From Streptomyces populi (lineage in GTDB: Bacteria > Actinomycetota > Actinomycetes > Streptomycetales > Streptomycetaceae), in contig NZ_KZ626908.1 of the NCBI RefSeq assembly GCF_002911015.1, forward strand, positions 1 through 44,535: a DNA stretch of 44,535 bases, read 5' to 3'. Of the stretch, positions 34,322 to 41,866 are shown in pieces; the stretch's first letter is position 1, and each line of letters begins with the position of its first letter. A model generated the notes under the pieces. It was not told the origin of the DNA and did no database searches. It was given only the letters and a program-made list of their open reading frames with translations. Both the position numbers and the translations under genes were made by a program.

Positions 34322-34343
34322 CCGTACTCCCCACGGAGTACGG
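34322..34343. promoter_or_regulatory. Perfect palindrome upstream of the two-component operon
   Basis: Arms CCGTACTCC (34322-34330) and GGAGTACGG (34335-34343) are separated by 4 bases, 58 bases before the kinase start. A direct copy of the half-site, GGAGCACGG, follows at about 34351-34359. The inner 18 bp (34324-34341) match the element at 13758-13775 in 14 positions. It is a candidate response-regulator site. Confidence 0.55.
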
Positions 34344-34474
34344 CCTCCCCCCGGAGCACGGCACCGCAGGGCCCGGTCCACGCCGTCCGCGGGCCGCCCG
34401 CCGTCCGCGGCCCGCGCCGACGGTCCGTGCCCGGTGCCGTCCGCTTCGGGGGTGGTGCCGCCCGCTTCGGGGGT

Positions 34475-35203
34475 CTACGCCGAGTGCGGCCCGCCGGGCG
34501 TCCCGTCCGGCTCCGGGTACACCAGCCCCACGTCATGCGCGAGCCGCTCCACGGCATGCCGGAAGAACGGCTCACGGTCCTCCACAACCCGATTGAACTG
34601 GCCGAACAGCTCGAATCCGATCAGTCCGTAGAGCTGCGCCCACGAGGCCACCAGCGCCACCACCACCTCGGGCGGCAGATCGGGCGCGAGATCGGCGGCC
34701 ATCCGCCGCGCCTCGGTCTTCAGTCCGGCGGGCAGCGGCGTCCGGGCCACGCCCTTGTCCCGGTACGCGTCCCGGACGACTCCGATCAGGAGGAGGCCGA
34801 CCCGGGAGGCGGACGGAACGGTCTCCTGCGGCGCGACGTACCCGGGGACGGGGGAACCGTAGATGAGCGCGTACTCGTGCGGATGGTCCAGTGCCCAGCG
34901 TCGCGCCGCCACGCACACGGCGTTCCAGCGCTCCCGGGGGCCTGCGGCGGCCACCTCGGCGTGCGCCGACTCGGCGGCCCCGCCGAGGGAGTCGTAGGCG
35001 TCGATGATGAGCGCGGTCAGCAGGTCGTCCCGGCTGGGGAAGTAGCGGTAGAGCGCGGAGGAGACCATCCCCAGCTCGCGGGCCACCGCCCGCAGTGAGA
35101 GTTTGGCGGCACCCTCCGCGGCGAGCTGTCTGCGCGCCTCGTCCTTGATGGCCGCCGTGACCTCGATCCTGGCTCGGGCACGTGCCCCTCGCGCGGTACT
35201 CAT
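34475..35203 (-). CDS. TetR-family regulator with WHG-type C-terminal domain
   Basis: 242 residues from ATG. The HTH (residues about 10-60: ARIEVTAAIKDEARRQLAAEG, LSLRAVARELGMVSSALYRYFPSRDDLL) has the canonical SALYRYF recognition helix. The C-terminal domain (EYALIYGSPVPGYVAPQET, then a long helix with ASWAQLYGLIGFELFGQFN) matches the WHG-domain group of TetR proteins. It is divergent from an F420-type enzyme. The 254-base gap between them carries nine 11-bp palindromes beginning 25 bases from this start, so it probably represses itself and its neighbour through that array (inference). Confidence 0.93.
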   Translation of the reverse strand: MSTARGARARARIEVTAAIKDEARRQLAAEGAAKLSLRAVARELGMVSSALYRYFPSRDDLLTALIIDAYDSLGGAAESAHAEVAAAGPRERWNAVCVAARRWALDHPHEYALIYGSPVPGYVAPQETVPSASRVGLLLIGVVRDAYRDKGVARTPLPAGLKTEARRMAADLAPDLPPEVVVALVASWAQLYGLIGFELFGQFNRVVEDREPFFRHAVERLAHDVGLVYPEPDGTPGGPHSA

Positions 35204-35227
35204 ACGGTGCAGTGTCCCACGTTTTCG

Positions 35228-35405
35228 GAGCAGTGCACACAAACGAGAGCGGTGATCCGAAAGCAGATCGGCGATCCGCAGGGCGATCAGCAGTCACCAA
35301 AGAGAGCAGCGCACAAAAACGAGAGCACCGCTCTTGCATTGGATCACCGATCCGATGCAGACTCTTCTCGAGCGAGAGCAGTGCTCACAAAACAGATCGG
35401 CGCTC
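35228..35405. repeat. Nine-copy palindromic operator array, 19-bp pitch
   Basis: An 11-bp motif, consensus GAKC-RSY-GMTC (self-complementary), starts at 35228, 35247, 35266, 35285, 35304, 35323 and 35342, an exact 19-bp step, then at 35376 and 35395 (again 19). The left half fits in 9 of 9 copies, the centre in 9 of 9, and the right half in 6 of 9 (copies 1, 4 and 5 deviate). The 8-bp spacers vary but are often A-rich (ACAAACGA, AAAAACGA, ACAAAACA). It fills the TetR/F420-enzyme intergenic region. Confidence 0.92.
35334..35363 (+). promoter_or_regulatory. Candidate rightward promoter inside the array
   Basis: TTGCAT (35334-35339), 18-base spacer, CAGACT (35358-35363). Copy 7 of the array lies in the spacer and the -10 falls in the only irregular gap of the array (35353-35375), as if the spacing was broken to make room for it. 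The -10 match is only moderate. Confidence 0.4.
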
Positions 35406-35457
35406 TCACCGAATGTCCCGCAGACCCCGCACGTCCCACACACCCCGAGAGGTCACC

Positions 35458-35907
35458 GTGTCCGCACACGTCCAAAAGCCCGGCTGGTTCACCATCAACG
35501 TCTTCAACCGCGTCGTGGCCTGGATCACCAGGCGCGGTCTCAGCGTCTGGGGCTCGCGCGTCCTGGCCGTCCGGGGCCGCAAGAGCGGCGAGTGGCGGAC
35601 GACCCCGGTCAATCTGCTCACCGTGGACGGCGAGCAGTACCTCCTCGCACCCCGCGGCCACGTCCAGTGGACGCACAACATGCGGGCGGCCGGCGGGGGC
35701 GAACTGCGCCTGGGCAAGAAGGTCGACACCTTCACCGCCGTGGAGGTCGCCGACGACGACAAGGTGCCGCTGCTGCGCGCCTACCTCAAGCGCTGGAAGG
35801 CCGAGGTCGGCGTGTTCTTCGCCGGCGTCGGACCCGACTCCCCCGACGAGGAGCTGCGGCGCATCGCCCCCGACCACCCGGTCTTCCGGATCACGGTCGA
35901 GAGCTGA
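35458..35907 (+). CDS. F420/deazaflavin-dependent nitroreductase-family protein (DUF385)
   Basis: 149 residues from a GTG 5 bases after GAGAGG; an ATG at 35413 would add 15 residues but lacks a ribosome site. The split-barrel FDOR (Ddn-like) pattern is clear: INVFNRVVAWITRRGL, VLAVRGRKSGEWRTTPVNLLTVDGEQYLLAPRGHVQWTHNMRAA and GELRLGKKV. The KSG...TPV and WTHN segments line the cofactor pocket. Family members reduce quinones, nitro compounds or enones with F420H2. It is probably controlled by the divergent TetR through the palindrome array. Confidence 0.92.
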   Translation: MSAHVQKPGWFTINVFNRVVAWITRRGLSVWGSRVLAVRGRKSGEWRTTPVNLLTVDGEQYLLAPRGHVQWTHNMRAAGGGELRLGKKVDTFTAVEVADDDKVPLLRAYLKRWKAEVGVFFAGVGPDSPDEELRRIAPDHPVFRITVES

Positions 35908-35966
35908 CACCGGCCGCGCCCGCCCGCCTCCGGATCACGCCCCGGAACCGACGCCGGCCGTGTCCG

Positions 35967-37223
35967 CTACTCCGCCGCCGCCTCCGCCACCGGGGGCCGC
36001 CGGTCGAGGGCGGTCAGGGCGCGCCCGATCGCCGGGTGGGTCCGGACGATCTCCCCGAGCGTGGTGGAGCCGCGGGTGATCCCCGTGAACGCCTTCCACA
36101 CCGGGCGCAGGCCGGTGAGGCCGGCGTGGAACATGCCGGGACGCCGTTCGAAGGCCGCGAGCAGACGCTTGCCGACGCTCATCTCGACACCGAGCCCCGC
36201 CTTGATCGCGAAGGCGTAGTTCAGCGCCTGCCGCCGGGCGTCCACCGCGTCGTGCGCCTCGGCGATCCGCACCGCCCACTCCCCCGCGAGCCGCCCGGAA
36301 CGCAGCGCGAACGAGATGCCCTCGCGGGTCCAGGGTTCGAGCAGCCCCGCCGCGTCACCGCAGACGAGCACCCGGCCGCGCGACAGCGGCGAGTCGTCGG
36401 CACGGCAGCGCGTCAAGTGGCCCGAGGAGATGGACGGCTCGAAGCCGGCGAGGCCGAGCCGGGCGATGAAGTCCTCCAAGTACCTCTTGGTGGCGGCGCC
36501 TTCACCACGCGCGGAGATCACGCCGACGGTGAGCGTGTCCCCCTTGGGGAAGACCCAGCCGTAACTGCCGGGCATGGGGCCCCAGTCGATGAGGACGCGC
36601 CCGCGCCAGTCCTCGGCGACCGTCTCCGGCACCGGGATCTCGGCCTCCAGGCCGAGATCGACCTGGTCGAGCTTCACACCGACGTGCGCTCCTATCCGGC
36701 TGGCGCTGCCGTCGGCGCCGACCACGGCGCGCGCCAGGATCGTCTCCCCGCCCTGGAGGACCACGGCGACGGTGCGCCGGTCCGGGACCGCCGAACCGTG
36801 CTGCTCGACGCGCGAGACCGTGGCACTCGTGCGCAGTTCGGCGCCCGCCTTCTGCGCGAACTCGACGAGCTGCTGGTCGAACTCCGGGCGGTTGATCAAC
36901 CCGAACAGCATGCTCCGGGACCGCCGGGTGCGGACGAACCTGCCGTCCATCGAGAAGGTGACCGCGTGCACCCGGTCCCTGAACGGCAGCTCGAAACCGG
37001 GGGGCAGCGCGTCGCGCGAGGGACCGATGATGCCGCCGCCGCATGTTTTGTAGCGGGGCAGTTCGGCCTTCTCCAGCAACAGGACGCTGCGTCCCGCGAC
37101 CGCTGCCGCGTAGGCGGCCGAGGCGCCCGCCGGCCCCGCGCCGACGACCACGACGTCCCACACCCGCTGTTCGTCGTCCGCCGGGCGCCGCTCGTCGTCC
37201 GCCGGAGAGTTCTCGCTGCTCAC
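35967..37223 (-). CDS. Geranylgeranyl reductase-family FAD oxidoreductase
   Basis: 418 residues from GTG. The FAD Rossmann motif DVVVVGAGPAGASAAYAAA (residues about 23-41) is followed by LPRYKTCGGGIIGPS, the hallmark of the geranylgeranyl reductase family. The second FAD motif VLVCGDAAGLLEPWTREGISFAL (about 293-315) is also diagnostic. These enzymes saturate prenyl chains of quinones or lipids; in actinomycetes one well-known role is menaquinone side-chain reduction (MenJ-like). No menaquinone gene is adjacent, so the substrate is uncertain. It is divergent from the M20 peptidase gene. Confidence 0.92.
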   Translation of the reverse strand: MSSENSPADDERRPADDEQRVWDVVVVGAGPAGASAAYAAAVAGRSVLLLEKAELPRYKTCGGGIIGPSRDALPPGFELPFRDRVHAVTFSMDGRFVRTRRSRSMLFGLINRPEFDQQLVEFAQKAGAELRTSATVSRVEQHGSAVPDRRTVAVVLQGGETILARAVVGADGSASRIGAHVGVKLDQVDLGLEAEIPVPETVAEDWRGRVLIDWGPMPGSYGWVFPKGDTLTVGVISARGEGAATKRYLEDFIARLGLAGFEPSISSGHLTRCRADDSPLSRGRVLVCGDAAGLLEPWTREGISFALRSGRLAGEWAVRIAEAHDAVDARRQALNYAFAIKAGLGVEMSVGKRLLAAFERRPGMFHAGLTGLRPVWKAFTGITRGSTTLGEIVRTHPAIGRALTALDRRPPVAEAAAE

Positions 37224-37327
37224 GTTGGTCTACTGCTCCCAGTCCAGCCGTCTGCCGCACCTGTCCCCCGCATCCTACGGCGGGCGTCACCGCGAGCCGC
37301 TGTGGGAGGATCTGCAACGGATGCGTC

Positions 37328-37373
37328 CTGTACACCAGTCCGCATCACTCGATCATCTGTACACAGAAGTACA
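37328..37373. promoter_or_regulatory. TGTACA repeats upstream of the M20 peptidase gene
   Basis: CTGTACAC occurs at 37328-37335 and 37357-37364, and a third related AGTACA at 37368-37373. The last pair forms GTAC-N6-GTAC. They sit 27-72 bases before the ATG in a divergent promoter region and are candidate regulator sites. Confidence 0.45.
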
Positions 37374-37399
37374 ACGTCGCACCTACAAGGAGCGTGCCC

Positions 37400-38755
37400 A
37401 TGTCGTCGAATCCGGTCGCCGAGACCGTCGCCTCGCTCATGCCCCGGGCGAAGACGGAACTCGCCGAGCTGGTGGCCTTCAAGTCGGTGGCGGACTTCGA
37501 CCAGTACCCGAGGAGCGAGAGCGAGGGGGCCGCGAACTGGATCGCGGACGCGCTGCGCTCGGAGGGCTTCCAGGACGTGGCACTGCTCGACACCCCGGAC
37601 GGCACGCAGTCGGTGTACGGCTACCTGCCGGGCCCGGAGGGCGCGAAGACGGTCCTGCTGTACGCGCACTACGACGTGCAGCCGCCGCTGGACGAAGCGG
37701 CCTGGACGACACCCCCGTTCGAGCTGGTGGAGCGCGACGGCCGCTGGTACGGACGGGGCAGCGCCGACTGCAAGGGCGGTGTCGTCATGCATCTGCTGGC
37801 GCTGCGCGCCCTGAAGGCGAACGGCGGCGTGCCGGTGCACGTCAAGGTCATCGTCGAGGGCTCGGAGGAGCAGGGCACCGGTGGTCTGGAGCGCTACGCC
37901 GAGCAGCACCCGGAGCTGCTGACCGCCGACACCATCGTCATCGGCGACGCCGGCAACTTCCGCGCGGGCCTGCCGACGGTCACCGCGACCCTGCGCGGCA
38001 TGACCCTCGTACGGGTCCAGGTGGACACCCTCGAAGGGAACCTGCACTCGGGGCAGTTCGGCGGTGCGGCGCCCGACGCGCTGGCGGCGCTGATCCGCGT
38101 CCTGGACTCGCTGCGGGCGAAGGACGGTTCGACGACCGTGGACGGCCTGGCGGGCGAGGCCGCGTGGGACGGCCTGCAGTACGAGGAGCAGGCGTTCCGC
38201 GAGGACGCCAAGGTGCTCGACGGGGTGGAGCTGATCGGCTCCGGCACGGTCGCCGACCGGGTCTGGGCGCGCCCGGCCGTCACGGTCCTCGGGATCGACT
38301 GCCCGCCCGTCGTCGGGGCGACGCCGTCGGTGCAGGCGGGTGCCCGCGCACTGATCAGCCTGCGGGTGCCGCCGGGCGTCGACGCGGTCGAGGCGACGAA
38401 GCTGCTGGAGGCGCACATCGAGGCGCACACTCCGTGGGGCGCGCGGGTGAGCACCGAGCGGATCGGACAGGGCCAGGCGTTCCGCGCCGACACCTCCAGC
38501 CCCGCGTACGCGTCGATGGCCGAGGCCATGGCGGTCGCCTACCCCGGCCAGGAGATGCAGTCGGCGGGCATGGGCGGCTCGATCCCGCTGTGCAACACGC
38601 TGGCCTCGCTGTACCCCGACACGGAGATCCTTCTCATCGGCCTGAGCGAGCCGGAGGCGCAGATCCACGCGGTGAACGAGAGCGTCTCGCCGGACGAGCT
38701 GGAGCGCCTGTCGGTCGCGGAGGCCCTGTTCCTCCGGAACTACGCGGCGAGCTGA
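37400..38755 (+). CDS. M20-family dipeptidase / metallopeptidase
   Basis: 451 residues from an ATG 7 bases after AAGGAG. The dinuclear zinc site is readable: LLYAHYDVQPP (first His and Asp), GRGSADCKGG (bridging Asp), IVEGSEEQGT (catalytic Glu pair), GDAGNF (Asp), and the final His in EAQIHAVNE. An insert dimerisation domain (LEGNLHSGQFGGAAPDALAAL and onward) is typical of the CNDP/PepV-like dipeptidase subgroup. It likely hydrolyses dipeptides or N-acylated amino acids in the cytoplasm. It stands alone and ends at a perfect 50-bp palindrome. Confidence 0.95.
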   Translation: MSSNPVAETVASLMPRAKTELAELVAFKSVADFDQYPRSESEGAANWIADALRSEGFQDVALLDTPDGTQSVYGYLPGPEGAKTVLLYAHYDVQPPLDEAAWTTPPFELVERDGRWYGRGSADCKGGVVMHLLALRALKANGGVPVHVKVIVEGSEEQGTGGLERYAEQHPELLTADTIVIGDAGNFRAGLPTVTATLRGMTLVRVQVDTLEGNLHSGQFGGAAPDALAALIRVLDSLRAKDGSTTVDGLAGEAAWDGLQYEEQAFREDAKVLDGVELIGSGTVADRVWARPAVTVLGIDCPPVVGATPSVQAGARALISLRVPPGVDAVEATKLLEAHIEAHTPWGARVSTERIGQGQAFRADTSSPAYASMAEAMAVAYPGQEMQSAGMGGSIPLCNTLASLYPDTEILLIGLSEPEAQIHAVNESVSPDELERLSVAEALFLRNYAAS

Positions 38756-38762
38756 CCGTCCG

Positions 38763-38812
38763 CGGACATGGGCAGGGCCCGCGCCGGCCGGCGCGGGCCC
38801 TGCCCATGTCCG
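38763..38812. terminator. Perfect 25-bp-stem palindrome after the M20 gene
   Basis: Bases 38763-38787 are the exact reverse complement of 38788-38812, with no loop bases in the DNA palindrome. It begins 7 bases after the stop. The remaining gap to 39071 holds the short tandem repeat at 38821 but no gene. Confidence 0.85.
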
Positions 38813-38820
38813 GCGGCGTC

Positions 38821-38860
38821 CTGCCGTATCCGCCCGTGTCCGCCTGTGTCCGCCCGTGTC
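38821..38860. repeat. 10-bp tandem repeat (CGCCCGTGTC type)
   Basis: Three close copies of CGCCYGTGTC at 38831-38860, with a degenerate copy at 38821-38830. They lie in the non-coding stretch between the M20 and kinase-NUDIX genes. Confidence 0.75.
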
Positions 38861-39071
38861 CGGTCGGTTCACCACGGGGGAAGCCCTCCCGGAGGGCCGA
38901 CGGGGCACGGGGCCTCGCACGGTGGTGGTGCGGCGTGGACACCGGGGCGACCGGAGGTCCGTCCGTACGCGCCCGTCGTACGGACCGGGCGGCGCGGGGA
39001 AGGTCCCACCGGCCGGGGCCACGGCGGGGCGACGGCGCGGAGGACCTCGGCGCGACGGGACGGACCGGATG

Positions 39072-40109
39072 TCAGCCGAGCGGTGTCCCGGCCTCCAGGT
39101 ACAGCGCCGCGCCGCGCTCACGGGCCCGCAGTGCCCAGCGGAGCCGTTCGTAGCGCACGGGCGGCAGCAGGTCGGCCGCCTCCTGCTCGGTGACGAAGCG
39201 CCAGCCACGCAGTTCCGGGCCCGGGAGCAGGAGCCCCCGGACGGCCTGTTCGTCGAGGCGTCCGCCGTCGAAGAGGAGCCGCAGACCGCCGTAGCCGGGC
39301 GGTGCGGGCGACTCCCAGTCGACGACGAGCAGCGTGGGCACCTCGTCGAGGGTGATGCCGGTCTCCTCGGTGACCTCGCGCATGCCGGCGCGGGCGGGGG
39401 CCTCGCCGGCCTCGACGACCCCGCCGGGAAACTCCCATCCCGCCTTGTACGTCGGGTCGACGAGCAGGACGCGGTCGTCCTCGTCGAAGAGGAGCACTCC
39501 GGCGGCGACCGTCTCGGCGGTGGGTTCGGGGGTCTGCACGATGTCGCACACGGGTGCCTCCCCGGTGCGTACGGCCTCGGCGACGCGCACGGCGGTGTCG
39601 TACGGGGTGAGCGTGCTGGTGTCCACGGGGTGGGCGTCGGAGGCGAGCCAGGCGAGCGCCGCCCGGTAGGGCTCGATGTGGTCGTAGGACCACTGGCGCA
39701 CGCGCATCTCGCCGTCGGGCAGGTCCAAAGGCACCTCCCGACCGGCTATCCGCTCCCGCAGGATCGTTTCAGCCGGAGCGAGGAGCACATGGCGCACGGG
39801 AATCCGGCGCGCTGCGAGACCGCCGAAGATCTCGTCGCGGTACTCCTGCCGCAGCAGGGTCATGGGGACGACGAGGACGCCTCCGAGTTCGGCGAGCATG
39901 GCGGCCGCGGTGTCGACCACGAGCCGGCGCCAGATCGGCAGGTCCTGGAAGTCGCCGACCTCGGCGAGGCGTTTGGCCGGGAGCAGCTGCGCGAGTGTGC
40001 CCCCGACGACCTCGGGGTCGAAGAGCGTGCTGTTCGGGATCAGCTCGATCAGTTCCCGTGCGGTGGCGGTCTTCCCCGCACCGAACGCACCGTTGATCCA
40101 GACGATCAC
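39072..40109 (-). CDS. P-loop kinase - NUDIX hydrolase fusion
   Basis: 345 residues from a GTG behind AGAGGGGGA; the frame extends upstream without support. Residues about 1-190 are a nucleotide-kinase-like P-loop domain: VWINGAFGAGKTATA (Walker A), a middle LVVDTAAAMLAELGGVLVVPMTL strand, and LLAPAETILRERIAGRE as lid. Residues about 205-345 are a NUDIX domain with a full box (GVVEAGE...REVTEETGI) preceded by AGWEFPGG. NUDIX enzymes hydrolyse nucleoside-diphosphate derivatives, and the P-loop part resembles chloramphenicol-phosphotransferase or gluconate-kinase-like AAA proteins. The fusion probably couples phosphorylation and hydrolysis of one metabolite (inference). Confidence 0.9.
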   Translation of the reverse strand: MIVWINGAFGAGKTATARELIELIPNSTLFDPEVVGGTLAQLLPAKRLAEVGDFQDLPIWRRLVVDTAAAMLAELGGVLVVPMTLLRQEYRDEIFGGLAARRIPVRHVLLAPAETILRERIAGREVPLDLPDGEMRVRQWSYDHIEPYRAALAWLASDAHPVDTSTLTPYDTAVRVAEAVRTGEAPVCDIVQTPEPTAETVAAGVLLFDEDDRVLLVDPTYKAGWEFPGGVVEAGEAPARAGMREVTEETGITLDEVPTLLVVDWESPAPPGYGGLRLLFDGGRLDEQAVRGLLLPGPELRGWRFVTEQEAADLLPPVRYERLRWALRARERGAALYLEAGTPLG

Positions 40110-40195
40110 GATTCCCCCTCTTCTGTGGCCCCCTGAGGCTTGCCCGCTCCACCCTGCCACGGAAACCAGCCGCTGATGAGGGTGCGAACGAGGCG

Positions 40196-40228
40196 GCGCC
40201 GGTGCCCCCGTGGCGGGGGCACCGGCGC
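40196..40228 (-). terminator. Terminator of the small secreted protein gene
   Basis: A perfect 15-bp stem (40196-40210 with 40214-40228) and a 3-base loop, starting 15 bases after the stop on the minus strand. Confidence 0.85.
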
Positions 40229-40242
40229 GGCGCGGCGGTCCC

Positions 40243-40440
40243 TCAGCCGTTCTGGACGCCGAGAGCGCCCTCGTCGGCCACCAGGTCGCCGGTGTCGACG
40301 GCGTGATCGACCGAGCTGAGCGTGTCCTTGACGTTCTGATCGCTCAGGGAGTCCCCGCTCAGGGCGTGGGACGGGGTGATCGCCGCGACGACGAACCCGG
40401 TGGCGAGGGAGGCGATGGCGAGCATGCTGCGCTTCTTCAT
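40243..40440 (-). CDS. Small secreted protein
   Basis: 65 residues from ATG. A clear signal peptide MKKRSMLAIASLATGFVVAA, with a cleavage-type motif SHA-LS near residue 27, precedes a short acidic mature part (SDQNVKDTLSSVDHAVDTGDLVADEGALGVQNG, 33 residues quoted in two parts: SDQNVKDTLSSVDHAV and DTGDLVADEGALGVQNG). It has no Cys, no LPxTG and no chaplin or rodlin pattern. The function is unknown. The gene has its own strong terminator, and five 14-bp repeats begin 50 bases upstream of its start, both suggesting an individually regulated transcript. Confidence 0.8.
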   Translation of the reverse strand: MKKRSMLAIASLATGFVVAAITPSHALSGDSLSDQNVKDTLSSVDHAVDTGDLVADEGALGVQNG

Positions 40441-40490
40441 GCCCGGTTCAACTGCGAAGGCCGGACGGGGTCACGGGTGGATCCGGCACC

Positions 40491-40560
40491 TTCATCCGGA
40501 CACCTTCATCCGGACACCTTCATCCGGACACCTGCGTCCGGACACCTGCGTCCGGACACC
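40491..40560. repeat. Five 14-bp tandem repeats upstream of the secreted-protein gene
   Basis: Three copies of TTCATCCGGACACC (40491-40532) are followed by two copies of TGCGTCCGGACACC (40533-40560), in exact phase. A degenerate half-copy precedes them. The remaining gap to 40727 is GC-rich with no gene. Confidence 0.95.
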
Positions 40561-40727
40561 TCTGCCGGGCCCGGCGCTCCGGTGGGACCGTCCGGGCGGG
40601 CGCCCGGTGGGACCCGACGCCACGGCCGCGCGCCGGCACCGCGGGCGCACGCGGCACCCGGCGGAGGACCGCGGCTCCCTCCGGTCCGGGCCCCGGACGC
40701 GGGAAGCCGCGGCCCGGGGCGGCCGGA

Positions 40728-41681
40728 TCAGACGCGGGCCCCGGCCGTCCGTGGCCTGCGGGTGAGTGCCGCCGCGGCCGCGCCGACCAGCCCGGCGTCG
40801 GTGCCCATCAGCGCGGGCGCCACGGTCAGGCGCCGGACGAAGGACAGCGTCGCGTAGTCGGCCAGGGCCCGGCGCAGCGGCGCGAAGAGCACGTCGCCGG
40901 CCTTGCCCACTCCCCCGCCGATCACGGCGATGTCGATCTCGACCAGGGTCGCGGTCGCCGCGATGCCCGCCGCGAGAGCCTGCGCCGCCCGCTCGAAGGA
41001 GGCCACGGCGACCGGATCACCGGCGCGGGCGGCTTCGGCGACCGCCGCGGCCGAGGTGTCGCCGTCGGGACCGGGCCGCCAGCCTCCCTCCAGCGCGCGG
41101 CGGGCGATGTTCGGGCCGCTGGCGATGCGCTCGACGCAGCCCCGGGAACCGCAGGGGCAGAGATCGCCGTCCAGATCGACACTGATGTGCCCGATGTGGC
41201 CCGCGTTCCCGGTGGGACCCGCGTGCAGCTGCCCGTTCAGGACCAGCCCGCCGCCCACACCGGTGGACACCACCATGCACAGCGCGTTGTCGTGCCCCCG
41301 GGCGGCACCCTGCCAGTGTTCGGCGGCGGTGATGGCGACACCGTCGCCGATCAGCTCGACGGGGAGTCCGCCCGCGGCCTCGGAGGCCCGTTCGACCAGC
41401 GGGTAGCCCCGCCAGCCGGGCACGTTCACCGGGCTCACCGTGCCCGCGGAGGCGTCCACCGGGCCGGCGCTGCCGATGCCCAGGGCCGCGGCCCTGCTCC
41501 AGAGCGGGGAGACGGCCAGCTCGCCGATGACGTCCTCGACGGCGCGCATCACGGTGCCGCCGTCCTCCTTGGCGGGCGTCGGGCGCTGCGCGCGCAGGAG
41601 AATCCGTCCGTGGCCGTCCACCAGCGCTCCGGCGATCTTGGTGCCGCCGATGTCGAGCGCGGCCACGAGGTCGGTGTGCAT
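40728..41681 (-). CDS. ROK-family sugar kinase (glucokinase-like)
   Basis: 317 residues from the ATG at 41681; an ATG at 41699 would add 6 residues but has no ribosome site, while GGGAG precedes the chosen one. There is no HTH, so it is a kinase. The ATP motif LDIGGTKIAGALVD is at residues 9-22, the catalytic ELIGDGVAITAAEH segment follows, then VVSTGVGGG and the zinc motif GHIGHI...CPCGSRGCVE. It would phosphorylate glucose or another hexose at O6. It is divergent from a LacI regulator with a 12-bp palindrome between, suggesting control by it. Confidence 0.92.
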   Translation of the reverse strand: MHTDLVAALDIGGTKIAGALVDGHGRILLRAQRPTPAKEDGGTVMRAVEDVIGELAVSPLWSRAAALGIGSAGPVDASAGTVSPVNVPGWRGYPLVERASEAAGGLPVELIGDGVAITAAEHWQGAARGHDNALCMVVSTGVGGGLVLNGQLHAGPTGNAGHIGHISVDLDGDLCPCGSRGCVERIASGPNIARRALEGGWRPGPDGDTSAAAVAEAARAGDPVAVASFERAAQALAAGIAATATLVEIDIAVIGGGVGKAGDVLFAPLRRALADYATLSFVRRLTVAPALMGTDAGLVGAAAAALTRRPRTAGARV

Positions 41682-41866
41682 CAGAGTCAGGTCTCCCATG
41701 GGGTGTCGTGCCGGGCCCGCCGCGCCGCGGGTCCGGGGTCTTCGGCCGGGAACCGGCGGAACCGGGCCCCGTCGTACGCGGCGCGGGGCGCGCCGACGGA
41801 CCACGGGGACCGCGCGCCCTGGGGAAGACGCAGGCCGGAGATTGCGGTGGACAGTGTCTCCCGCAT

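Noticed and set aside
35228..35405. Possible CRISPR array
   Set aside because: Units are only 11 bp with 8-bp spacers, each unit is a palindrome, and no cas gene is present; an operator array fits better.
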